Source: Nocardia sp. alder85J (GTDB lineage: Bacteria; Actinomycetota; Actinomycetes; Mycobacteriales; Mycobacteriaceae). Taken from it: a DNA stretch of 64,000 bases. The notes below the pieces were generated by a model, which was given only the letters and a program-made list of their open reading frames with translations, did not search any database and was not told the origin of the DNA. Each line of letters opens with the position of its first letter. Positions within the stretch are counted from its first letter, which is position 1. Where the stretch lies: assembly GCF_020176955.2 (NCBI RefSeq), contig NZ_JAIUCZ020000004.1, forward strand, positions 124,001 through 188,000, in the 5' to 3' direction. Below are positions 15,967 through 22,721 of this stretch, one piece after another. The position numbers and the translations under genes were made by a program.

Positions 15967-17179
15967 AGGGGGAAAAGGCCGCCTGCGCGGTCACCTGCCG
16001 GCGCGCGAGGCGGATGCTGCGGGTGAACGATAACCGGTCGGCGTCGATGCGGGCGTGATCGGCGGTGTCGTGCATCAGGGTGCGGATGGCGTAGTGGACC
16101 AGCAGGTGACCCCAGATTTCCTGCTCGACGCCCTCGGGGGAACGGGATCGCAGCACCTGCGCCGGGCCGCGCTGGTGGGTCTTGAGCTCATCGAGTGTGG
16201 TCTCGATCTCCCACCTTTCGTGATACAGGGCCGCCAGTTCCGCCGCCGGCGCGGCGTCGGGATCGAGGATGGTGGTGATCAGCCGGTACGGGGCTTGCTG
16301 GGCCGGGAAACCGGGACCCTCGAGGGTGTATTCGACGACCCGGACGATGGTCGGGTCCGCGCGTGTGCGGTGATCTTTCGCCTCGACGATCTCCGACAGA
16401 TACGAACCGTCGCCCAGCTCCTCGATCACCGGAAGGATCAGGTGAGAACGAATGCGCCACAACAGATCCGCACCGCCGGCACACGCGGCCCGCCACAACC
16501 CGACACCGGCGAACCCCCGGTCGGCCAGCAGCAGATCGCCCGCACCCAGATGCCCGAAAAGCTGGCGGGCCAGCACCGATTCAGAGACCGTGAACGGCCC
16601 CAGCGCGGCAGCGGTGATCGCATGAGTGCCGCACTCGGCCAACGCCACCATCCGCACCTGCGGATACGCGCACCGCTGGGTGCGATGGGTCTTCGGGCGA
16701 CCGAAATACCCGGCATTCCCGGCGCTGTCGGGAACATCGAAGGTCGTCCCGTCGATCGCGACCACACGCCAGTCCCGATACCAGCTCCCAGCGGTCAACT
16801 CCGTCGCCATCGGCCGCGCGACCTCGGCGAACAACGCCTTCAACGGCGCCGGCCCCAGCTTCACCCGCGCCCGCGAAATCGCCGCCGTGGTCGGCACCTG
16901 CCACGACCCCGACCAGCGCCTTGCCCACGCCAGCCCGTGGGTCAGCAGTCGCGCGACCTCCTCGTAACCCTCACCGGAGAACAAGCACATCGCCAGCACG
17001 AAATAGACCACCACCCGCGGCGGCAGCAACCGGGTCCGCTGCCCCGACCGGCCACACTCGTCCACCACACGATCCACCAAATCCGGCGGAAAGGTCCTCG
17101 TCAGCAACCCGATCGCGATGCGATCCGACAACCGCTCATCGGTCTCCAACTTGACCTGCCCAGGCCGCGGCATCCACAT
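15965..17179 (-). CDS. IS4-family transposase, main ORF (C-terminus in another frame)
   Basis: A 404-residue DDE transposase. It has an N-terminal DUF4372-like helical region (LPPRVVVYFVLAMCLFSGEGYEEV), first catalytic Asp in VVAIDGTTFDVPDS, second in LLLADRGFAG, and the YREK signature in YHERWEIETTLDELKTH. The frame stops at a TGA at 15965-15967, right after TTTTCCCCC on the coding strand. A +1 shift there reads on as DHLAQALTGGVREIARHLL and then the usual IS4 C-terminal block (ORF 15715-15966). The stop follows a CCC codon, a context known for +1 frameshifting in some phages, so programmed frameshifting is possible. A plain inactivating insertion is at least as likely. Confidence 0.85.
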   Translation of the reverse strand: MWMPRPGQVKLETDERLSDRIAIGLLTRTFPPDLVDRVVDECGRSGQRTRLLPPRVVVYFVLAMCLFSGEGYEEVARLLTHGLAWARRWSGSWQVPTTAAISRARVKLGPAPLKALFAEVARPMATELTAGSWYRDWRVVAIDGTTFDVPDSAGNAGYFGRPKTHRTQRCAYPQVRMVALAECGTHAITAAALGPFTVSESVLARQLFGHLGAGDLLLADRGFAGVGLWRAACAGGADLLWRIRSHLILPVIEELGDGSYLSEIVEAKDHRTRADPTIVRVVEYTLEGPGFPAQQAPYRLITTILDPDAAPAAELAALYHERWEIETTLDELKTHQRGPAQVLRSRSPEGVEQEIWGHLLVHYAIRTLMHDTADHARIDADRLSFTRSIRLARRQVTAQAAFSP

Positions 17180-17210
17180 ACCTCCCGGAACCGCAGCCTA
17201 CCAGGTCGAG

Positions 17211-17231
17211 CCTTAAGTCACTGGTATTGGG
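17211..17231 (-). repeat. IS right terminal inverted repeat
   Basis: The complement of this stretch begins CCCAATACCAGTGACTTA and pairs with the left end at 15700-15720, with one mismatch near its inner edge. Confidence 0.9.
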
Positions 17232-17312
17232 CCTAGCCCCAGAACTGTACCGAATCTGTCACACTTAACACTATCCTTAGATGATTGGCTAACTATCGAA
17301 TAGACTGCACGA

Positions 17313-17672
17313 ATGCGCGGCCTCAACCATCCGGCGATCGACGGCATGGAACTGGTCACGGTGCTGGACGCGCTGGGTGATCCGGTGCGGCTCGGGATCG
17401 TGACCATGCTGGCCGACGGCGCCGAACACCCCTGTGTCGCATTCGATTTCGGAATCACCCCGGCCAGCATGTCGCATCACTTCCGGGTGCTGCGGGAGGC
17501 CGGTCTGACCCGCACCAGGCAGCAGGGCCGGCATCGCTGGATCACACTGCGCCGCAACGAATTCGAGGCCCGCTTTCCGGGACTGCTGGAGCCGTTGCTG
17601 GCGGCCGCCCGCGACGACGGACCGAACCGATCTCGAGCAAGGGAAACCGATGGCGGATCTGAACATTCGTGA
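17313..17672 (+). CDS. ArsR-family transcriptional regulator
   Basis: A 119-residue winged-helix regulator: LVTVLDALGDPVRLGIVTML (helices 1-2), the recognition helix region GITPASMSHHFRVLREAGLT and the wing TRQQGRHRWITLRR. There is no CXC metal-binding pattern in the recognition region, so it probably senses something other than arsenic-type metals. It overlaps the next gene, an alpha/beta hydrolase, by 23 bp in a different frame, which strongly suggests an operon and that the hydrolase or its substrate is the regulated function. The promoter lies in the AT-rich 80 bp between the IS end and ATG 17313. Confidence 0.88.
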   Translation: MRGLNHPAIDGMELVTVLDALGDPVRLGIVTMLADGAEHPCVAFDFGITPASMSHHFRVLREAGLTRTRQQGRHRWITLRRNEFEARFPGLLEPLLAAARDDGPNRSRARETDGGSEHS

Positions 17673-18336
17673 ATGGGGTGACGGCGAGCGGACGGCCGTG
17701 CTGATCCACGGCCTCACCGCGGCGTCGACCAGTTGGTGGCGGGTCGGCCCGGAGCTGGCCGCGCGCGGATACCACGTCTACGCCCCGGACCTGCCCGGCC
17801 ATGGCGACAGCCTGCGCTGGACCGACTATCGGCTCGACACGGTGGCCGACGCCGTCGCCGCCGCGATTCCGCCCGCCCCGCAGCTTGTCCTCGGCCATTC
17901 GCTGGGCGGCCTGGTGCTCGCCACCGTGGTCGACCGGGTACGGCCCGAACGGGTGGTCTACGAGGATCCGGCCTGGTCGCCTGGCCATCCGGCGATCGCC
18001 GAAGCCTTTCGGGCACAGCGGAACTGGACCCTCGAACAAATCGCGGTGGCGAACCCACGCTGGTCGCCGGATCTGCACCGGCTCAAACTGGATGCGCTGG
18101 CGCACTGGGACCCCGGCACACTGGCGATCGTGGACGGCTTCCCGGGCTACGACCCGAAGCCGCCGACGGTCCCCGCCCTGCTCCTGCTCGCCGACCCCAG
18201 CCTCACCGTCGCACCGGAGCGCGCAACCGAATTGGCCACGCGCGGTTTCGAAGTCCGCGCGGTCCCCGACACCGGTCACGTCGTCCACAACGAAGACTTC
18301 GACGGCTTTCTCGCCGGTCTCGACGGCTGGCTCTGA
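17650..18336 (+). CDS. Alpha/beta-fold hydrolase
   Basis: A 228-residue compact hydrolase. The oxyanion region VLIHGLTAASTSWWRVGPEL, the DLPGHGDS motif, the nucleophile elbow LVLGHSLGGLV with catalytic Ser, a later acid in LLLADPSLTV, and the His in DTGHVVHNEDF form a complete catalytic set. No signal peptide is present, so it acts in the cytoplasm. The start overlaps the ArsR gene by 23 bp. The substrate class (ester, lactone or amide) cannot be told. Confidence 0.88.
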   Translation: MADLNIREWGDGERTAVLIHGLTAASTSWWRVGPELAARGYHVYAPDLPGHGDSLRWTDYRLDTVADAVAAAIPPAPQLVLGHSLGGLVLATVVDRVRPERVVYEDPAWSPGHPAIAEAFRAQRNWTLEQIAVANPRWSPDLHRLKLDALAHWDPGTLAIVDGFPGYDPKPPTVPALLLLADPSLTVAPERATELATRGFEVRAVPDTGHVVHNEDFDGFLAGLDGWL

Positions 18337-18346
18337 GGCGTACGAC

Positions 18347-18460
18347 ATGTCGGTACGAATCCTGATCGTCGGACTGCGCGCCGACCTGGTCGACGGTTTC
18401 CGCGGGCAGCTCGACCTGCCGGGATTGGAGGTGATCGCGGGAACCGGGGCCGCCGGCTGA
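18347..18460 (+). pseudogene. Remnant of a gene, N-terminal 37 residues only
   Basis: An open frame from ATG 18347, with GAGG at 18334-18337, encodes a well-formed start (SVRILIVGLRADLVDGFRGQ and a following strand) like the first beta-alpha-beta unit of a receiver-like or Rossmann fold, then stops after 37 residues. It resembles the N-terminus of small actinobacterial proteins that begin RILVYGL, but the remainder is missing. I read it as a truncated gene left by a deletion, though a genuine micro-protein is possible. Confidence 0.4.
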
Positions 18461-18463
18461 CCG

Positions 18464-18730
18464 CTAATACGTGCTGCTGCCGCTACCGCTGCCACTCGAC
18501 GGCCGCTGCGGCGGCGCCGGATGTCCCGGCGGGCGGCCGCAACCCCACGACGGGCACATCCTTCCGGCTTCCTGCCACACCAGGTCGGCGGCCGGGCCGG
18601 ACACCGACGGCTCCGGGGTGAGCGGTACCGCAGCGGCGTCCGCCGCTGTGGCGAAGGCCGCGAGCGGCGCGGCGAAAAGTGCGGTGGCGACGGCGATTCG
18701 GGCCGCGGCCCGGCGGGTGGCGATGGTCAT
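18464..18730 (-). CDS. Small secreted protein, Pro/Ser-rich
   Basis: An 88-residue protein starting at ATG 18730 (longer frame to 18766 possible). It has an N-terminal signal peptide with Arg-rich start and an Ala-rich core ending around AATADAAA, then a mature start AVPLTPEPSVSGPAADLVWQ, two Cys around CPSWGC and a Pro/Ser/Gly tail. The mature N-terminus (A-x-PLTP) resembles that of the secreted peptide at 60281-60547. Function unknown; the two Cys may form a disulfide outside the cell. Confidence 0.6.
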   Translation of the reverse strand: MTIATRRAAARIAVATALFAAPLAAFATAADAAAVPLTPEPSVSGPAADLVWQEAGRMCPSWGCGRPPGHPAPPQRPSSGSGSGSSTY

Positions 18731-18799
18731 GGGTACGAATCTGCTACGCCGATGTCCGAAAATCACCTGCGCGGTATGCCCATTGCTGGCGAGCGCCGG

Positions 18800-19204
18800 T
18801 CATCGCACGAAGACGAGCACCTTCCAGGGCAGGTTCACCGGCGGGCACGTGTAGCCCTCGTCGACGCCGCAGCGGCGGTGCGCAGTGAGGTCGCCGAGTC
18901 CGGTGCCGACCACCCGGTAGGTGGCGGAGCTGTCGCCGTTGGATTCGGTGGCGCTGTGCGTCTGGTACAGCACATCGGGGCGGCTGGAGACGGGGATGTC
19001 CCAGGTCCAGAGGTCGTGCTCTCGCTTGCGGGCGAAGAACCGGACGTGGATCTCGTCGCCGGGCGACACCATGATGGTGCGGCCGTCGTCCCCGGTTTGC
19101 AGTCCGATGACGGCCGGATCGGCGCCGGCGGGGCCCGCGCCGAGCAACGGCGGCGCGATGGCCAGCAACGCCGCCGCTGTGATCCGGCTGACGGTGGTGA
19201 TCAT
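18800..19204 (-). CDS. Secreted protein, possibly chagasin-like (paralogue at 40340)
   Basis: A 134-residue exported protein: signal peptide to about residue 28 (ending GAGPAGADP), then a beta-rich domain with DDGRTIMVSPGDEIHVRF, LWTWDIPVSSRPDVLY, SATYRVVGTGLGDLTAHRRC and PVNLPWKVLVFV. The pattern of strands, a Trp motif and a GxG turn recalls chagasin-like (I42) protease inhibitors, but this is a weak structural resemblance. A clear paralogue lies at 40340-40741 and shares the two Cys, DD-x-RTI, GD, W-x-W and VPW-x-V positions. It is divergent from the SGNH hydrolase. The gene downstream is another small secreted protein. Confidence 0.68.
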   Translation of the reverse strand: MITTVSRITAAALLAIAPPLLGAGPAGADPAVIGLQTGDDGRTIMVSPGDEIHVRFFARKREHDLWTWDIPVSSRPDVLYQTHSATESNGDSSATYRVVGTGLGDLTAHRRCGVDEGYTCPPVNLPWKVLVFVR

Positions 19205-19413
19205 GGATCTCCTCTCGCCGTCGCATACGCCGACCGGGGCAAGGCGGGTCGATCGCGGTCGAACTTACCGGAAAAGCCCTGGTCCGACGGGTAGGCACGC
19301 CTCCGCGTGCCCGGCGCCCGCACCGAGTGTGTTCAACCGCACGTTTCCCGGTGCACAACCTCGGTTCGAATCACGGTTGCGCGATGGATCAGCAATCGGC
19401 ACACAATGCTGGG

Positions 19414-20196
19414 ATGCGGTTCAGTCGATTCGTTGCGATGGGGGACAGTCAGACGGAGGGGTTGTGGGACGGGGACGACCGGCGCGGGCTCGTGGGCTGG
19501 GCGGACCGGCTCGCGTTCCGGCTGGCCGAGGACAATCCGGAGCTGTTGTACGCGAATCTGGCCGTGCGCGCCCGCCGGATCGCCGAGGTCCGTGACGAGC
19601 AACTCGAATTCGCGCTGGAGATGCGACCGGATCTGGTCGGCATCTGTGTCGGCATGAACGACGTGATGGCGCTGACCTCCGAGATGGACGAGCCGCTGGA
19701 CGAGATGGAGAAGATGTACGCCCGCCTGGTCGAGGCCGGAGCCATCGTGGTGACGACCACCTTCCCCGATGTCCGGCGGATCATTCCCGCGGCGCGGTTC
19801 ATCGGGGAGCGGGTGGATCGGGTGAACGAGCGGATCCGGCTCTGCGCCGAGCGCTACGACCTGCGGCTGGTCGACCTGTTCGGGGCGCGGTCCATGCTCG
19901 ACCCCCGCGTGTGGGCCACCGACCGGGTGCACGGTTCGACGCTGGGGCACGAGCGTTTCGCCCTCGCCGCCGCCGAGGCGCTGGGACTCGCCGGTGCCGA
20001 CCACAGTTGGGCCGATCCGCTGGCGGAACCGCTGCGCATGGGACGGATCCGGGCGACCTATCGGGAGTTCGCGTGGTTCGTGGCGGTGCTGTGGCCGTGG
20101 CTGGTCCGCCGGGTGCGCGGTATCTCCTCCGGTGACGGTGTGCTGGCGAGACGTCCTGTGCTGCAACCTGTTCTGGCTCCGGAAGGCGACGCCTGA
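19414..20196 (+). CDS. SGNH/GDSL-type hydrolase
   Basis: A 260-residue SGNH hydrolase. Block I is FVAMGDSQTEG with catalytic Ser, block II contributes the Gly at NLAVRARR, block III is CVGMNDV with the Asn, and block V is DRVHGSTLGHERFA with Asp and His. No signal peptide is seen, so it is cytoplasmic. ATG 19414 directly precedes block I and is preferred over ATG 19384. The C-terminal ~60 residues (TYREFAWFVAVLWPWLVRRVRG) include a hydrophobic, basic segment that may associate with the membrane. The likely role is hydrolysis of an ester or acetyl group; the substrate is unknown. Confidence 0.88.
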   Translation: MRFSRFVAMGDSQTEGLWDGDDRRGLVGWADRLAFRLAEDNPELLYANLAVRARRIAEVRDEQLEFALEMRPDLVGICVGMNDVMALTSEMDEPLDEMEKMYARLVEAGAIVVTTTFPDVRRIIPAARFIGERVDRVNERIRLCAERYDLRLVDLFGARSMLDPRVWATDRVHGSTLGHERFALAAAEALGLAGADHSWADPLAEPLRMGRIRATYREFAWFVAVLWPWLVRRVRGISSGDGVLARRPVLQPVLAPEGDA

Positions 20197-20224
20197 CTCG
20201 GCGTGGTACCCCCCTGGACGCGGT

Positions 20225-20400
20225 GCCGCCGGGTCAGCGCCGCAGCACCGACTCAGCGCCGCGACGCCGGGTCGGCACTGGATCATCGGAGCGCCCAGGT
20301 CAGGCGCCGCACCCAGGTCAGCGCCGCACCCAGGTCAGCGCCGCACTGGATCGGCGCAGCACCCAGATCAGCGCCGCACTGGATCGGCGCAGCACCGACT
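20225..20400. repeat. 16-17-bp tandem repeat between convergent genes
   Basis: From about 20225 the sequence is built of short related units: CCCAGGTCAGCGCCGCA (17 bp, four forms) alternating with CTGGATCGGCGCAGCA (16 bp, two identical copies), plus divergent units to the left. It fills the gap between the convergent SGNH hydrolase and inositol dehydrogenase genes and ends exactly at the latter's stop. No gene is seen in it. Confidence 0.8.
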
Positions 20401-21407
20401 CAGTGCCGGACCTCGGCGAGCGGGACCGGGCGGTGTTCCCGCCGGGAGAGCTCGCACGCCTCGGCGATGTAGAACGCCTCCAGCGCCTCGGCCGGGCCGC
20501 AGGGGTTGTCACGTTCACCGGCCGCGACGGCGAGGAAGGCCCGCAGCTCCTCGGCGTAGGCTTCGCGGAACCGTTCCAGGAAGCCCGCATACGCGGGCCG
20601 GTCCGCCGGTGCGACACCCGGTTCCACCGAGCGCAGTGGAGCCCGGTCGTCCAGGCCGACGATCGCGTTGCCGTGCGCGCCGAGCACCTCCAGCCGGACG
20701 TCGTAGCCCGCGCCGTTGTAGCGGCCGAGCGAGACCGTCGCCAAGGTGTCGTCGTCGAGTCGCAGCAGCACCGCGGCCGTGTCGACGTCGCCGGCGTCGG
20801 CGAAACTCCGGTCGCCGCGGTTGGATCCGGTGGCGAAGACCTCCGTCACCTCGCGGCCGCTGACCCAGCGGAGGATGTCGAAATCGTGCACGCCGCAGTC
20901 GCGGAAGATGCCGCCGGAGCGCGGCAGGTACGCCGCCGGCGGGGGCGCCGGGTCGAGAGTGGTGGCGCGCAGCGAATGCACCCAGCCCAGTTCGCCGGCG
21001 GTCACCGCCGCGCGGGCCGCCCGGTACCCGGCGTCGAAGCGGCGCTGGAAGCCGATCTGCACCGGGACCTGCGACCGTTCGACGTGCCGGAGCACCGCGA
21101 GAGTGCCGTCGATGTCGGCGGCGACCGGCTTCTCGCAGAACACCGGGATGCCGTGGTCGACGGCGGCGACGATCAGTTCCGGGTGCGAATCGGTGGCGCT
21201 GGTGATCACCAGGGCGTCGATCCCGCCGGCGAGCAGGGCGTCGAGGTCGGGGGCGACATCGACGCCGAGGTCGGCCGCGGTGGCGCGGGCGCGCGCGGTG
21301 TCGACGTCGGTGACCACCACCGTGCCGACGCCGGGCAGCTTCGTCAGGGTGCGCGCGTGCGCGGTGCCGATGCGGCCCGTACCCGCGAGGCCCAGCGTGA
21401 TCGTCAT
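20400..21407 (-). CDS. iolG: Inositol 2-dehydrogenase-like Gfo/Idh/MocA oxidoreductase
   Basis: A 335-residue NAD-dependent dehydrogenase. It has the Rossmann motif LGLAGTGRIGTAHARTL, the EKP motif in VFCEKPVA with the catalytic Lys, and SGGIFRDCGVHDFDILRW carrying the family's conserved Asp and His. In this genomic setting the likely reaction is oxidation of myo-inositol (or scyllo-inositol) to the keto form, the first catabolic step. The gene is 46 bp downstream of the lacI gene on the same strand with AGGAG before ATG 21407, so the two are probably co-transcribed. The symbol is from family plus context; the exact isomer used is not provable here. Confidence 0.82.
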   Translation of the reverse strand: MTITLGLAGTGRIGTAHARTLTKLPGVGTVVVTDVDTARARATAADLGVDVAPDLDALLAGGIDALVITSATDSHPELIVAAVDHGIPVFCEKPVAADIDGTLAVLRHVERSQVPVQIGFQRRFDAGYRAARAAVTAGELGWVHSLRATTLDPAPPPAAYLPRSGGIFRDCGVHDFDILRWVSGREVTEVFATGSNRGDRSFADAGDVDTAAVLLRLDDDTLATVSLGRYNGAGYDVRLEVLGAHGNAIVGLDDRAPLRSVEPGVAPADRPAYAGFLERFREAYAEELRAFLAVAAGERDNPCGPAEALEAFYIAEACELSRREHRPVPLAEVRH

Positions 21408-21453
21408 GTGCGCTCCTGTCGGTCGACTCGGGAAGTCTTGCGGGGCAACGAAA

Positions 21454-22458
21454 TCAGTGCGCGGGCGGCGCGGTGGTGGCGCGGGTGACCAGCGCCGGGG
21501 GGACCCGGTGCCGCACCGGGCGGGTGCGCCCGGTGCGCAGCCGTTCGACCAGCGCGCCGACGGCCAGCCGGCCGATCTCCAGCCGCGGCTGATCGATCGT
21601 CGTCAGCGATACGTGCCGCAGCGCCGCCAGCGACGAGTTGTCGTAGCCGACGATCGAGACATCCTGGGGGACACGCAGTCCCGCCTCCTCCAGCGCCGAC
21701 ATCGCCCCGACGGCGTTGAAGTCGTTGCCGCACACCAGGGCGGTGGGAAAAGTGCCGGGGGAGAACAACTTCAGCAGGGTCGCCACCGCGGCGACGCCGG
21801 CGGTGTCGGTGTGCTCGCTGGCGATCACCATGGGCTCCAGGCGGTGCCGCGCCATCGCCGCCAGGTAGCCCTTGCGCCGCGGTGCCGCGGTGAAGGCCGC
21901 GCCGCCGTCGAGGTGCACGATCCGCCGATGCCCGAGCGACACCAGATGGTCGACCGCGAGGGCGACACCGGTCTCCCCGTCGTCGTTGACGGTGTCGACG
22001 GTGGGTGCGCTCGAGGTGCGCGACACCAGCACCAGCGGGCCGCGGTCGGCCGCCGCGCGGATGGCCGCCGCCGGGAGTACCGGCGACAGCAGGATGGTCC
22101 CGCCGGGCCGGAAGCCGAGCAGATTGTCCAGCGCGCCGCGCTCGCGCACCGCGTTGCGATGGCCGGTGGTGAGGATCAACTCCAGCCCGGCCGCCGCGGC
22201 CGCGGAGTCCATGCCCTCCACCACGTCGGCGAAGAAGGCGTTGTGCAGATCGGAGACCAGCACGCCGATCAGGCTGGAGGTGCGGCTGGCCAGCGACCGG
22301 GCCATCGCGTGCGGCTGATAGCCGAGTTCCGCCGCGGCCGTCAGCACCGCGCGGCGGCGATGGTCGCTGACCTTCGGCGATCCGCGCATGACCAGCGACA
22401 CCAGCGCCCGGGAGACGCCGGCCCGGGTGGCCACGTCCTCCATCGTCGGTCGCGTCAT
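21454..22458 (-). CDS. LacI-family repressor of the inositol locus
   Basis: A 334-residue LacI/GalR regulator. The HTH is TMEDVATRAGVSRALVSLVM followed by the hinge LGYQPHAMARSLAS; the periplasmic-binding-protein-like core follows (SSLIGVLVSDLHNAFFADVV, then TALVCGNDFNAVGAMSALEE and VSIVGYDNSSLA). It is divergent from the inositol catabolic operon and upstream of iolG. Two palindromes in the intergenic region (22529-22542 and 22665-22678) fit LacI-type operators with a central CG, so it probably represses both directions, with an inositol-derived inducer. Confidence 0.9.
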   Translation of the reverse strand: MTRPTMEDVATRAGVSRALVSLVMRGSPKVSDHRRRAVLTAAAELGYQPHAMARSLASRTSSLIGVLVSDLHNAFFADVVEGMDSAAAAAGLELILTTGHRNAVRERGALDNLLGFRPGGTILLSPVLPAAAIRAAADRGPLVLVSRTSSAPTVDTVNDDGETGVALAVDHLVSLGHRRIVHLDGGAAFTAAPRRKGYLAAMARHRLEPMVIASEHTDTAGVAAVATLLKLFSPGTFPTALVCGNDFNAVGAMSALEEAGLRVPQDVSIVGYDNSSLAALRHVSLTTIDQPRLEIGRLAVGALVERLRTGRTRPVRHRVPPALVTRATTAPPAH

Positions 22459-22528
22459 CGGATGCCTCTCGTGTGCTGCGGTGGCCGGCCGTCGGCGGTC
22501 ACGCTACCGGTCCGCGCCGGGGCGCTCA

Positions 22529-22542
22529 ATAGAGCGCTCCAA
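22529..22542. promoter_or_regulatory. LacI-type operator, distal copy
   Basis: ATAGAGCGCTCCAA matches the perfect operator at 22665 at 12 of 14 positions and has the core palindrome GAGCGCTC. It lies about 70 bp upstream of the lacI start. Its centre is 136 bp from that of the other copy. Confidence 0.7.
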
Positions 22543-22635
22543 TCGGACAAATCAACCACGAAAATACTCGTCATTTTCCCAGGGAGGAAACTATCATTCG
22601 AGGTAGAGGGCATATCATCGAACCCGCGCCGACCC

Positions 22636-22663
22636 TTGACATCGACGTGATCCAGGTTACATA
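22636..22663 (+). promoter_or_regulatory. Predicted sigma-70-type promoter of the iol operon
   Basis: TTGACA at 22636-22641 and TACATA at 22658-22663 are separated by 16 bp. The operator follows the -10 element after one base, so it would cover the transcription start. Prediction by sequence only. Confidence 0.65.
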
Positions 22664-22664
22664 G

Positions 22665-22678
22665 TTGGAGCGCTCCAA
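22665..22678. promoter_or_regulatory. LacI-type operator, promoter-proximal copy
   Basis: TTGGAGCGCTCCAA is a perfect 14-bp palindrome with the central CG typical of LacI-family sites. It directly follows the predicted -10 element and would block transcription start of the plus-strand inositol operon. Confidence 0.82.
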
Positions 22679-22721
22679 TGACGGGGATATGTCAGTTGGC
22701 ATCGACAGGCCGGAGATTCCG

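Larger units (their letters stand above)
15700..17231 (-). mobile_element. IS4-family insertion sequence, ~1.53 kb
   Basis: The ends are inverted repeats of 21 bp matching at 20 positions: left 15700-15720 and right 17211-17231, sharing CCCAATACCAGTGACTTA read inward. Between them is one transposase with the IS4 DDE/YREK motifs. No perfect target duplication is visible; the flanks share only TAGCC (GGTTAGC left, CCTAGCC right), so the insertion may be old or the duplication has decayed. The element separates the ABM gene from the ArsR gene. Confidence 0.9.

Noticed and set aside
15692..17241. Target-site duplication of the IS (TAGCC on both sides)
   Set aside because: Only five bases match and the wider 10-bp flanks differ at three positions, so no duplication is claimed.
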